The translations under genes were made by a program, and so were the position numbers. 64,000 nt of DNA from Microvirga sp. ACRRW (lineage in GTDB: Bacteria; Pseudomonadota; Alphaproteobacteria; Rhizobiales; Beijerinckiaceae). Shown here one piece after another: positions 35,966 through 41,790 of this stretch (position 1 is the stretch's first letter; every line of letters starts with the position of its first letter). The stretch is from NCBI RefSeq assembly GCF_022346925.1, contig NZ_JAKRNJ010000002.1, positions 372,001 through 436,000 on the forward strand, written 5' to 3'. The notes beneath the pieces were generated by a model that saw only the letters and a program-made list of their open reading frames with translations, was not told where the DNA came from and made no database searches.

Positions 35966-35990
35966 AACGTACCTGAAAGAGCCGGGTTCC
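35966..35990 (-). promoter_or_regulatory. EcfG-type promoter for the 67-aa membrane protein
   Basis: On the minus strand GGAAC (35990-35986), 16 bases, CGTT (35969-35966). The start codon is 26 bases downstream. Confidence 0.75.
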
Positions 35991-36058
35991 ATACTCAGGC
36001 GATTTCGGAAAATACTTATGCCGAGCTTCCTCAAATCGCAGTTCTGCGTCTTTCATGC

Positions 36059-36084
36059 GGAACCACACGGCCGCGCTTGGAGTT
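36059..36084 (+). promoter_or_regulatory. Possible EcfG-type promoter for the DUF1328 gene
   Basis: GGAAC at 36059-36063, 17 bases, then AGTT at 36081-36084, one mismatch from CGTT. Its position, 53 bases before the start, is suitable. Weaker than the other sites. Confidence 0.45.
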
Positions 36085-36137
36085 GTTTCAGCGCATCGGT
36101 TCACAAAGCCGATCCTAAATCTTAGCGAGGTAACACC

Positions 36138-36311
36138 ATGCTCGGTTGGGCTGTCACTTTTCTCATCATCGCGCTGGTCGCAGCGCTGTTCGGTTTCGGC
36201 GGCATCGCCGGGACTGCCGTCGAGATCGCAAAGCTGATCTTCTTCGTGGCGATCGTGCTCTTCGCCATCTCGGCCGTGATCGGTCTTCTGCGCGGAAGAA
36301 GCCCCATGTAG
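36138..36311 (+). CDS. DUF1328 (YtjA-like) small membrane protein, 57 aa
   Basis: Translation from the ATG at 36138 gives [20 protein letters not shown] followed by [20 protein letters not shown] and [17 protein letters not shown]. This is the complete DUF1328 pattern: two transmembrane helices joined by a GGIAGTAV turn. The function is unknown. Family members are small inner-membrane proteins found near stress genes in many proteobacteria. GCGAGG precedes the start. The gene is divergent from another tiny membrane protein, with an EcfG-like element upstream of each. Confidence 0.88.
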   Translation: MLGWAVTFLIIALVAALFGFGGIAGTAVEIAKLIFFVAIVLFAISAVIGLLRGRSPM

Positions 36312-36334
36312 GAAGCCTTCCCTGGCTTCATGAG

Positions 36335-36368
36335 AACGCCGCCTCTCAAGGGCGGCGTTTTTCTTTTT
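36335..36368. terminator. Intrinsic terminator between DUF1328 gene and ecfG
   Basis: AACGCCGCC pairs with GGCGGCGTT around a 7-base loop, followed by TTTTCTTTTT. It ends the DUF1328 transcript and sits 7 bases from the convergent ecfG stop codon. Confidence 0.9.
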
Positions 36369-36374
36369 GAAGCG

Positions 36375-36914
36375 TCAATTTTGAAGGGCTGCGCGGGTCA
36401 TGCTGTCGGGGCCGAGATCATCGATGTCGCTCACGTTCAAGGCCGCGGCCAGGCGCAGGCGCGCACGGTTGACGCGGCTCTTGATGGTACCGACGGCGCA
36501 GCCGCAGATGCTGGCGGCTTCCTCATAGGAAAAACCGGAAGCGCCGACCAGCAGCAGCGCCTCGCGCTGGTCGGACGGGAGTTCCGACAGGGCCACGCGA
36601 AAATCTTCGAAATCGAGATGCACGCCTTGTTCGGGCTGGACCTTCAGGCGGGCTGCGAACGATCCGGTGGGGTCCTCGACCTCGCGACGGCGCTTGCGAT
36701 ACTCGGAATGGAAGAGGTTGCGCAGGATCGTGAAGAGCCAGGCATTCAGGTTCGTGCCTGGCTGGAAGCGATGAAGATTGGCGAGAGCGCGGAGGAGGGT
36801 GTCTTGGACAAGGTCGTCCGCCTTGTCGACCTGACCTGAGAGCGAGATGGCGAAGGCGCGTAAACCGGGGACTGCAGCCAGCAGAGCCTCTCGCAGGTCA
36901 GGCTCTTGGGTCAT
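36375..36914 (-). CDS. ecfG: General stress ECF sigma factor EcfG
   Basis: This 179-residue ECF sigma factor has region 2 at about 15-80 (DKADDLVQDTLLRALANLHR, WLFTILRNLFHSEYRKRRRE) and region 4 at about 112-165 (LPSDQREALLLVGASGFSYE, GTIKSRVNRARLRL). These are typical of EcfG, which directs RNA polymerase to GGAAC-N16/17-CGTT promoters. It is normally held by the anti-sigma factor NepR and released when phosphorylated PhyR captures NepR. The start codon overlaps the nepR stop (ATGA), so the two are translationally coupled. The nepR-ecfG unit has its own EcfG-type promoter at 37206-37230, implying autoregulation. Identification is strong because all three regulators lie together. Confidence 0.95.
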   Translation of the reverse strand: MTQEPDLREALLAAVPGLRAFAISLSGQVDKADDLVQDTLLRALANLHRFQPGTNLNAWLFTILRNLFHSEYRKRRREVEDPTGSFAARLKVQPEQGVHLDFEDFRVALSELPSDQREALLLVGASGFSYEEAASICGCAVGTIKSRVNRARLRLAAALNVSDIDDLGPDSMTRAALQN

Positions 36915-37126
36915 TGGGGCCCGTCTTTCTTCCTGTCGAGCTGGTCCAACAATTCCTTGAAACGGTCCGGAACGGGCTGCTGCATCAATTCGTCGTACAT
37001 GGCGCGCAATTGGTCGCCGATACGTTTCTGGCTGCCGCTGTCGAGTTTTGCGTCGGTTCCAAGCTTGCCATTGGTAGGCTCGCCCGAGAGCGCCCGGGCC
37101 AGCTTGTTCCCCTTGTCACCTGTCAT
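36911..37126 (-). CDS. nepR: NepR family anti-sigma factor
   Basis: The 71-residue product contains QKRIGDQLRAMYDELMQQPV and PDRFKELLDQLD, the conserved NepR helices that bind either EcfG or the sigma-like domain of PhyR. I chose the ATG at 37126 because AGGGGAA lies upstream. A longer frame to 37204 would read through the promoter region. It is cotranscribed with ecfG through a 4-base overlap and divergent from phyR. NepR is the switch of the partner-swapping mechanism: it binds EcfG without stress and phospho-PhyR under stress. Confidence 0.93.
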   Translation of the reverse strand: MTGDKGNKLARALSGEPTNGKLGTDAKLDSGSQKRIGDQLRAMYDELMQQPVPDRFKELLDQLDRKKDGPQ

Positions 37127-37205
37127 CTGATTCCCCTTGCCATCCCGGAATATTATTAAGGGATAGCCAACCTTGGCAGTAGCTCTATACTCATTTTCGA
37201 GCAAT

Positions 37206-37230
37206 AACGCTTGTTGTTGAACTCAGTTCC
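37206..37230 (-). promoter_or_regulatory. EcfG-type promoter of nepR-ecfG
   Basis: On the minus strand GGAAC (37230-37226), 16 bases, CGTT (37209-37206), 79 bases before the nepR start. Indicates autoregulation of the sigma factor operon. Confidence 0.85.
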
Positions 37231-37236
37231 AGAAAT

Positions 37237-37261
37237 GGAACTTTTGCAGCTTTGCAGCGTT
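37237..37261 (+). promoter_or_regulatory. EcfG-type promoter of phyR
   Basis: GGAAC at 37237-37241, 16 bases, CGTT at 37258-37261, 48 bases before the phyR start. Its -35 box is back to back with that of nepR, only 6 bases apart. Confidence 0.87.
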
Positions 37262-37309
37262 GAATGGTCCATCGGTACAACGAGTCATAAGCACTATAAG
37301 GGGAAGCGA

Positions 37310-38116
37310 ATGTCGACAGCTCAGCTTGTCGTCCAGCATTTACCGTATCTTCGTCGTTATGCACGCGCTCTCACAGGCAGCCAGATGGCTGGTGATGCCT
37401 ATGTGGCTGCGACCCTTGAGACCCTGGTAAGCGAGCCTGAGACCATCGGGCCGTCCGGCAACGTCAAGGTGGAACTTTTCCAGGTCTTCACGCGCATCTG
37501 GAATTCGCTCTCCGTCAACGGACGCAGCGAGCAGATTCAGCGCGATCTGCCGGCGGAGGTCCGCCTAGGCCAGATCACTCCCCTGCCGCGCCAAGCCTTC
37601 CTCCTGTCCTGCCTCGAAGGCTTCGGAGAGGAGGAGGTCGCCCAAATTCTCGACGTCGACACCAAGACTGTGCGCGAGCTCGTCGACGAGGCCGGACGTG
37701 AACTGGCCGCCGACATGGCGACCGACATCCTCATCATCGAGGACGAGCCGCTGATCGCCATGGATCTCGAGGCGCTCGTGGAAGGCCTCGGTCACAACGT
37801 GACGGGCGTCGCCCGGACACGCACGGAAGCCGTCAAGCTCGCCTCCAGCAAGCAGCCTGGCCTGATCCTGGCGGATATTCAGCTTGCCGATGGCAGCTCC
37901 GGTCTCGACGCGGTCAACGACCTTCTGAAATCCTTCGAAGTGCCGGTGATCTTCATCACCGCTTATCCGGAGCGCTTCCTCACCGGTGAGCGGCCGGAAC
38001 CGGCCTTCCTCATCGCCAAGCCGTTCCAGCCGGCCAACGTGTCTGCTGTCATCAGCCAGGCCTTGTTCTTCCAGCAGAGCGCCCGGCGGCGTGAGCCTCG
38101 CGCTGCGACGGCCTGA
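37310..38116 (+). CDS. phyR: General stress response regulator PhyR (anti-anti-sigma factor)
   Basis: The 268-residue protein has an EcfG-like sigma domain at 1-130 (LPYLRRYARALTGSQMAGDA, LPRQAFLLSCLEGFGEEEVA) joined to a receiver domain at about 138-255. The receiver shows the acidic pair Glu144/Asp145, phosphoacceptor Asp189 (ILADIQLADG), Thr217 and Lys237 (KPF). When phosphorylated, the sigma-like domain is exposed and binds NepR, freeing EcfG. I chose the ATG at 37310 (AAGGGGAAG upstream) rather than 37211, which would start upstream of the promoter. No cognate HWE-type histidine kinase lies in this window. Confidence 0.95.
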   Translation: MSTAQLVVQHLPYLRRYARALTGSQMAGDAYVAATLETLVSEPETIGPSGNVKVELFQVFTRIWNSLSVNGRSEQIQRDLPAEVRLGQITPLPRQAFLLSCLEGFGEEEVAQILDVDTKTVRELVDEAGRELAADMATDILIIEDEPLIAMDLEALVEGLGHNVTGVARTRTEAVKLASSKQPGLILADIQLADGSSGLDAVNDLLKSFEVPVIFITAYPERFLTGERPEPAFLIAKPFQPANVSAVISQALFFQQSARRREPRAATA

Positions 38117-38144
38117 TAGGCGTCTCAGTTGCGCTTAAGTAATC

Positions 38145-38172
38145 GCCCGGCCTTCAGGCCGGGCTTTTCTTT
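38145..38172 (+). terminator. Intrinsic terminator of phyR
   Basis: GCCCGGCC pairs with GGCCGGGC around TTCA, followed by TTTTCTTTT. It faces the terminator of the small RNA candidate only 20 bases away. Confidence 0.92.
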
Positions 38173-38191
38173 TATCACGTTGTAATCGGGA

Positions 38192-38276
38192 CAAAAAAAG
38201 ACGGGCTCTCAAAGCCCGTCTAAAGGTGCCGGCCAATGCACAAGGGGAATGCGGGGAGGACCAGGAGGCCGGTGCT
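38192..38276 (-). ncRNA. Candidate EcfG-dependent small RNA 1 (GsrN-like), about 83 nt
   Basis: On the minus strand, a GGAAC-N17-CGTT promoter (38307-38282) is followed by about 83 bases that end in a 9-bp stem (38199-38221) and seven Ts. No open frame is present. The predicted RNA begins near GCACCGGCC. It can form a CCGGCC/GGCCGG stem (38267-38272 with 38229-38234) presenting a 32-base pyrimidine-rich loop with CCUCCCCGCAUUCCCC, well suited to pair with Shine-Dalgarno sequences. It then has GGCACCUUUA before the terminator. Caulobacter GsrN, an EcfG-dependent RNA with a C-rich 5' loop, is the closest known analogue. Homology to it is inference. Convergent with phyR. Confidence 0.65.
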
Positions 38277-38281
38277 TTAAG

Positions 38282-38307
38282 AACGCTGCTTGGAAAATAA
38301 AGGTTCC
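38282..38307 (-). promoter_or_regulatory. EcfG-type promoter of small RNA candidate 1
   Basis: On the minus strand GGAAC (38307-38303), 17 bases, CGTT (38285-38282). No minus-strand gene follows; only the small RNA candidate lies downstream. Confidence 0.7.
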
Positions 38308-38344
38308 CACCTTTTTTCTTTGCTTATCCTCATGGAGATGTGCC

Positions 38345-38369
38345 GGAACATCAAAGATAAGGTCGCGTT
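38345..38369 (+). promoter_or_regulatory. EcfG-type promoter of the secreted 173-aa protein
   Basis: GGAAC at 38345-38349, 16 bases, CGTT at 38366-38369, 39 bases before the start codon. Confidence 0.75.
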
Positions 38370-38408
38370 GTTTTCTCGAATGGTTTAGCTGATCAGCGGG
38401 AGACAGGG

Positions 38409-38930
38409 ATGCTCCTCACATCCACAAAATTCTATGTTCTGACCGGAGCCGCCCTGCTGGCGGGCGGCATCGCCTTCGCCGATACCGGATTTGCGCCCCT
38501 TCAATCCCCGCACGACTTCCTCAAGGCGGCGCTGTTCCAGGAGCAGTTGGCATCCAAGGGCGACCGGCTGGCGATGACGCGCCCGGCAGAGGACCAGACG
38601 AGCGTGTCCATCGTTGAGATCGTCGGTCTTGAACATGCGACCGTCATCCTACGCGGAAACGACGGCAAGGTTCTCTATCGCTCCGACCCCCGCTCCGGCA
38701 TGACGACCGTCACGAAGAACACCGATCTACCCGTCATGACGATGAAGGAAGAGATGCAGGCGCCCGCCGTTCAGACCCCGCCTGTCGCCCGTGAAGAAAG
38801 CGAGGAGCCCCGCAAGGTCAAGCGTCAGACGCCCGTCGGCTGCGTGGCCGATGTGAGCCCGCTGGCAAGAGCCAGCTCCAACAGGATGCCGAGCTTGTGC
38901 CTCGCATCGCTGGAGCAGCCTCTGTCGTGA
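38409..38930 (+). CDS. Secreted hypothetical protein (173 aa), stress-regulated
   Basis: The protein begins with a Sec-type signal peptide (positive charge, then YVLTGAALLAGGIAFA, likely cleaved near residue 24). A short conserved-looking middle (SIVEIVGLEHATVILRGNDG, VLYRSDPRSGMTTVTKNTDL) looks like beta strands, followed by a proline/glutamate-rich linker and a C-terminal CVADVSPLARASS. I do not recognise a named family. A perfect GGAAC-N16-CGTT promoter precedes it. The start follows GGGAGACAGGG. Its role in the envelope stress response is a guess from promoter and signal peptide only. Confidence 0.75.
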   Translation: MLLTSTKFYVLTGAALLAGGIAFADTGFAPLQSPHDFLKAALFQEQLASKGDRLAMTRPAEDQTSVSIVEIVGLEHATVILRGNDGKVLYRSDPRSGMTTVTKNTDLPVMTMKEEMQAPAVQTPPVAREESEEPRKVKRQTPVGCVADVSPLARASSNRMPSLCLASLEQPLS

Positions 38931-38943
38931 AACGACAGAGGCT
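38919..38943 (+). terminator. Stem-loop overlapping the stop codon of the 173-aa gene
   Basis: GCCTCTGTCGT pairs perfectly with ACGACAGAGGC around a GAA triloop. The TGA stop codon spans the loop boundary. No T-run follows, so it may act as a stability element or a weak or Rho-assisted terminator. Confidence 0.5.
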
Positions 38944-39094
38944 AGCGGATATGTTGTCAGGGGTGAGGAAACTCAAATATTCTTCATGACAATGTGAGTG
39001 CGTAATGCAGTTATTCCCGCATCTATGAATAAATATTCATAATAAAATTCATCTGATCAATTGCTGATTGCTTCTGCAAGATGCTGATAAATCT

Positions 39095-39119
39095 GGAACG
39101 CCTCGACGAAGCCAGCGTT
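39095..39119 (+). promoter_or_regulatory. EcfG-type promoter of the PRC-barrel gene
   Basis: GGAAC at 39095-39099, 16 bases, CGTT at 39116-39119, 58 bases before the start codon. Confidence 0.77.
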
Positions 39120-39177
39120 TTGCTTCAGCGCATTTGGCGCATATCGCGATTCAACGGATACTCAGGAGAATTTGACG

Positions 39178-39867
39178 ATGCTGAAGAAGCATATGGCAGC
39201 TTGCCTTGTCGTGACGGCTTTCGCGGCGGCGCCCGCTTTTGCTCAGACATCCCCTGCGCCTTCGGCTCCGACTGATCGTCCGACCGCCTCTGGTTCCGGC
39301 ACAACGACCTCGGGCTCACCGGCCATGCAGCCGGGCGCGTCAGGTGCCTTGTCCACGAATTCCTCCGCCATGAGCCAGGGCGGCGCAACGCCGGGCCAGT
39401 TCATGACACAGATGCAGTCGAGCCAGATGATGGCCTCGGATCTGATCGGCACCCGTGTCGTCAGCACCAACAATGAATCCATCGGCGACATCAACGATGT
39501 GATCGTTGACCGCAACGCTCAAGTGATGGCTGTCGTGGTCGGCGTCGGCGGCTTTTTGGGTATTGGTGAAAAGGACGTGGCCGTTCCGTTCGGCTCCCTG
39601 GAATTTGCCAGCAATCAGCAGGCGAGCGCCACGGACAACAATGTGGCGACCACCGGCTCGACTGCATCGAACCCGAATATGGCGACCAACAACGCTCCTG
39701 CGGCCAACAGCAATGCGTCCTCCTCGAACGAGCCGGATCGGGTCATCCTCCGGATGACGAAGGCCGAGCTTCAGGCCGCTCCCGCTTTCAAGGCGAACGC
39801 TGACGCCGATGCCAACCGCTCGAACACCGGCACAACGGGCACGACCAATACGACACCGCAGAAGTAA
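39178..39867 (+). CDS. PRC-barrel domain periplasmic protein
   Basis: The 229-residue protein starts with a clear signal peptide (MLKKHMAACLVVTAFAAAPA, then FAQT). A low-complexity Ser/Thr/Ala/Pro linker leads to a PRC-barrel domain at about 85-140 (ASDLIGTRVVSTNNESIGDI, NDVIVDRNAQVMAVVVGVGG, FLGIGEKDVAVPF). A second disordered Asn/Ala/Ser stretch and the segment RVILRMTKAELQAAPAF follow. PRC-barrel proteins with this layout are common stress-induced envelope proteins in Rhizobiales. The molecular role is unknown. AGGAGA lies 9 bases before the ATG at 39178. The in-frame TTG at 39172 is less likely. It is driven by a perfect EcfG-type promoter. Confidence 0.9.
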   Translation: MLKKHMAACLVVTAFAAAPAFAQTSPAPSAPTDRPTASGSGTTTSGSPAMQPGASGALSTNSSAMSQGGATPGQFMTQMQSSQMMASDLIGTRVVSTNNESIGDINDVIVDRNAQVMAVVVGVGGFLGIGEKDVAVPFGSLEFASNQQASATDNNVATTGSTASNPNMATNNAPAANSNASSSNEPDRVILRMTKAELQAAPAFKANADADANRSNTGTTGTTNTTPQK

Positions 39868-39893
39868 TTGCCTCAAGGCTAGAGCCTAGTCCG

Positions 39894-39926
39894 CGGCGCT
39901 CCGATTTTCGGGGCGCCGTTTCTTTT
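39894..39926 (+). terminator. Intrinsic terminator of the PRC-barrel gene
   Basis: CGGCGCTCCG pairs with CGGGGCGCCG (one G-T pair) around a 5-base loop, followed by TTTCTTTT. It faces the terminator of small RNA candidate 2. Confidence 0.85.
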
Positions 39927-39937
39927 GGGAAAACGGC

Positions 39938-40011
39938 AAAATAAAAGGCGCAGCCACGAATGACTGCGCCTTTAAAGGTGCCAGTCCGAGGGGGCGTTCG
40001 GACCGGTTGCT
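39938..40011 (-). ncRNA. Candidate EcfG-dependent small RNA 2 (paralogue of candidate 1), about 72 nt
   Basis: On the minus strand a GGAAC-N17-CGTT promoter (40042-40017) is followed by about 72 bases ending in a 10-bp stem (39944-39953 with 39964-39973) and TTTTATTTT. The predicted RNA starts near GCAACCGG, forms a hairpin GUCCGA/UCGGAC (40003-39998 with 39989-39984) with the loop ACGCCCCC, then GGCACCUUUA and the terminator. The 5' start (GCA-CCGG) and GGCACCUUUA match small RNA candidate 1. Position, promoter, C-rich loop and terminator argue for a real RNA; function is inferred. It is convergent with the PRC-barrel gene. Confidence 0.65.
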
Positions 40012-40016
40012 TGCAT

Positions 40017-40042
40017 AACGCCGGCTAAACGAAAGGAGTTCC
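40017..40042 (-). promoter_or_regulatory. EcfG-type promoter of small RNA candidate 2
   Basis: On the minus strand GGAAC (40042-40038), 17 bases, CGTT (40020-40017). Same spacing as the promoter of candidate 1. Confidence 0.7.
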
Positions 40043-40093
40043 AGGCATTTTTCAAAAAATCGTGCTGCCTTGAATCGAAGTGCCGGTTGCAGA

Positions 40094-40118
40094 GGAACCG
40101 GGGCGTTGCGGGCACGTT
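40094..40118 (+). promoter_or_regulatory. EcfG-type promoter of the 78-aa protein gene
   Basis: GGAAC at 40094-40098, 16 bases, CGTT at 40115-40118, 29 bases before the ATG at 40148. Confidence 0.7.
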
Positions 40119-40147
40119 GCCGAAGCACAAGAGATGCGGAGACGACG

Positions 40148-40384
40148 ATGACTGCGACCAATGAATTGGATGCGGCCTTGTGCCAGGAGGAACTGCCGGA
40201 CGAGTTCTCCCGGCTCGCTTCGAGCTCGTCTGCCCGTGAAAAGCCGAATGTGGCCTGGATGCTCAGCGGCATTGTCGCCGCCTGCCAGCAGGACGAGGTC
40301 ACGTGTCCCCTCATGCTGAGAAGGCACCTTGTCGTGCCTGCCTTGTCTTGGGGAGCAACTCCGGGCGTCCAGCGCAATCCGTAA
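40148..40384 (+). CDS. Small hypothetical protein (78 aa), stress-regulated
   Basis: The product begins MTATNELDAALCQEELPDEF and contains AWMLSGIVAACQQDEVTCPL. It has no signal peptide or transmembrane helix and I recognise no family. The main evidence that it is real is the perfect GGAAC-N16-CGTT promoter ending 29 bases before the ATG, and GGAGACG upstream of the start. A longer frame to 40070 would begin before the promoter. It may form a unit with the next gene, 28 bases downstream. Confidence 0.55.
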   Translation: MTATNELDAALCQEELPDEFSRLASSSSAREKPNVAWMLSGIVAACQQDEVTCPLMLRRHLVVPALSWGATPGVQRNP

Positions 40385-40412
40385 GCTTCAAACCGTTTTT
40401 AGGCTTGTTTTG

Positions 40413-40961
40413 ATGTCAGAAGTATTCCCGCATTCAGTTCAACCCGATCCTATTGCCGTCCTCTTTCATCCCAGTGCCGTGCCGGTGCTGGATGTCTTTC
40501 GGTCCATCGGCAGTCTCGACGATCAGTACGATCTGTCGCTGCTGGATGCTCCTGAGCAGGCGCTTTCATCCTTCGTTGAGCCGGCTGCGGCCAAAGGGAT
40601 CGTATCGGATGCCCTGCTTTTGGCCTTTGCGCTCACCCGTCAGCGGGGGAGGGCTTTCAATCATCGGCAGGTCCGCTCACGTCACGGAAGTTTCGACGAG
40701 TATTGCCTCATGGCCTTGATAGGTGCGTCGCGGCAGCCCGGTTCGGATGTGGCCCGGGAGGCTTCGGTTTTCCTGGAGGTATCGCCGCTGGATCTTCTGT
40801 CCGCCCTTGCTGGGGAGCTTGCAAGACATATCGATCTTGGAACGATCGTCTTCCCGATGCCCGATGTGAGCGAGTTCAGGGCGGTCGTCGGGGTCGAAGG
40901 CGTACGACAGGAGGCAATCGTCGAGGCCTTCGACCGGTCCGGGCGTCATTTCAGCTTCTGA
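40413..40961 (+). CDS. Hypothetical protein (182 aa)
   Basis: The product starts MSEVFPHSVQPDPIAVLFHP and has internal segments LSLLDAPEQALSSFVEPAAA and SRHGSFDEYCLMALIGASRQ. It appears soluble and mainly helical. No family is recognised. The start at 40413 is chosen because the previous gene ends at 40384. A frame from 40329 would overlap it. Ribosome binding site is weak. It probably shares the stress promoter at 40094 with the 78-aa gene, which is inference from spacing. Confidence 0.6.
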   Translation: MSEVFPHSVQPDPIAVLFHPSAVPVLDVFRSIGSLDDQYDLSLLDAPEQALSSFVEPAAAKGIVSDALLLAFALTRQRGRAFNHRQVRSRHGSFDEYCLMALIGASRQPGSDVAREASVFLEVSPLDLLSALAGELARHIDLGTIVFPMPDVSEFRAVVGVEGVRQEAIVEAFDRSGRHFSF

Positions 40962-40991
40962 TATCTTTGGCGACTTGCAGAAACGCCAAAT

Positions 40992-41016
40992 AAAGGGGCC
41001 GCTGAGCGGCCCCTTT
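40992..41016. terminator. Bidirectional terminator between the 182-aa gene and the KGG gene
   Basis: AAAGGGGCCGC pairs with GCGGCCCCTTT around TGA, an 11-bp perfect stem with A-rich sequence on one side and T-rich on the other. The two flanking genes are convergent. Confidence 0.85.
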
Positions 41017-41037
41017 GAATATGGGAACTGGAACGGG

Positions 41038-41232
41038 TTATTCCTGGTTGCCGCGCGTGTTGCCCGAGGCCTGCCCGCCCTTGCGGCCTGCCTCGGAGGC
41101 AAGCTCTCGGTCCTGCGAGAAAGACCTTTTCTCAGCCGGAACGCTCTTGCCGCCTTTACTTGCGATTTCACGCTGGCGGTCAGAATCCATGGATGCGAAA
41201 CCGCGCTTTGAAGTCGAACCACTGGGCGCCAT
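41038..41232 (-). CDS. KGG-repeat stress-induced protein (YciG/con-10 family), 64 aa
   Basis: The 64-residue hydrophilic product contains two KGG motifs, MDSDRQREIASKGGKSVPAE and ELASEAGRKGGQASGN, plus a diagnostic GFASMD segment. The family is known from bacterial general-stress and fungal con-10 proteins and is thought to be disordered and protective; its biochemical role is unknown. A strong ribosome binding site AAGGAGG precedes the ATG at 41232. A near-consensus EcfG promoter (GGAAC-N16-GGTT) lies upstream, consistent with stress induction. Confidence 0.9.
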   Translation of the reverse strand: MAPSGSTSKRGFASMDSDRQREIASKGGKSVPAEKRSFSQDRELASEAGRKGGQASGNTRGNQE

Positions 41233-41790
41233 CTTATGCCTCCTTCATGAATTGTGTTCGTGGTTGAACAACCACTCGCAAATTCGATGGTTCCGGCCAG
41301 AAGGGCGGAACCTTTGCAAAAAAGTTCTCATGAATAAAAGCAATCGAGATGAAGAACCTATTCCGCTTTGATTGCTACGCTTAAATAATGGCCGAGTTTT
41401 GTTGTTTGTGCCTTCGGTCGTGAGGGGTGCGACAATCTGGAATGACACAGCAAAGGGGCAAATCTATTTAAGAAGTTAAGACGGTGTCGGCTTTAGTATT
41501 TTGTGTCGGTTGAGTCGAATGCAGAGTTTGCAAGCATTCCCGTTGCCGCGCCGTCCTTTAAACCGGGCGCGTTTCAACGTTAATATTCTGAAAATTGCCT
41601 CATGATGTCCGATAACCGCTTAGGTTTGACGCTGAGCTTCCCTGTCCGGCCATGGATTGACTCGATACAGAATTCTTGGCTCCAAGGCTTTCTTCTGAGA
41701 AATCCAGGGCTGGAGCGGGCATGCGGGCCGTTTCCGGGAAGCAATGGGCCGGTATATGAATGCCATGACCATGCATGATGAGAGGGCAGA
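41233..41790. other. 558-bp intergenic region between KGG gene and HIT gene
   Basis: AT-richer non-coding DNA. It contains the KGG promoter, a palindrome TGGTTGAACAACCA (41261-41274), and an inverted pair GGTTCCG/CGGAACC (41289-41312). The latter looks like two back-to-back EcfG -35 boxes, but only the minus one has a -10-like partner. The short minus-strand frame at 41245-41448 has no support. The HIT gene promoter presumably lies at the right end. Confidence 0.45.
41270..41294 (-). promoter_or_regulatory. Possible EcfG-type promoter of the KGG gene
   Basis: On the minus strand GGAAC (41294-41290), 16 bases, GGTT (41273-41270), one mismatch from consensus. The -10 overlaps an inverted repeat TGGTTGAACAACCA at 41261-41274, which could bind a repressor. 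Confidence 0.5.

Noticed and set aside
38199..38221. Reading the hairpins at 38199 and 39944 as extra terminators of phyR and the PRC-barrel gene
   Set aside because: The T-runs are on the minus strand, and each plus-strand gene already has its own terminator just upstream, so these hairpins end minus-strand transcripts.
39886..40377. 163-residue minus-strand frame across small RNA candidate 2
   Set aside because: It runs through the promoter and terminator of the RNA and antisense to the 78-aa gene, has no plausible start signal and no domain.
41245..41448. 67-residue minus-strand frame upstream of the KGG gene
   Set aside because: It covers the KGG promoter and its inverted repeats and has no ribosome binding site.
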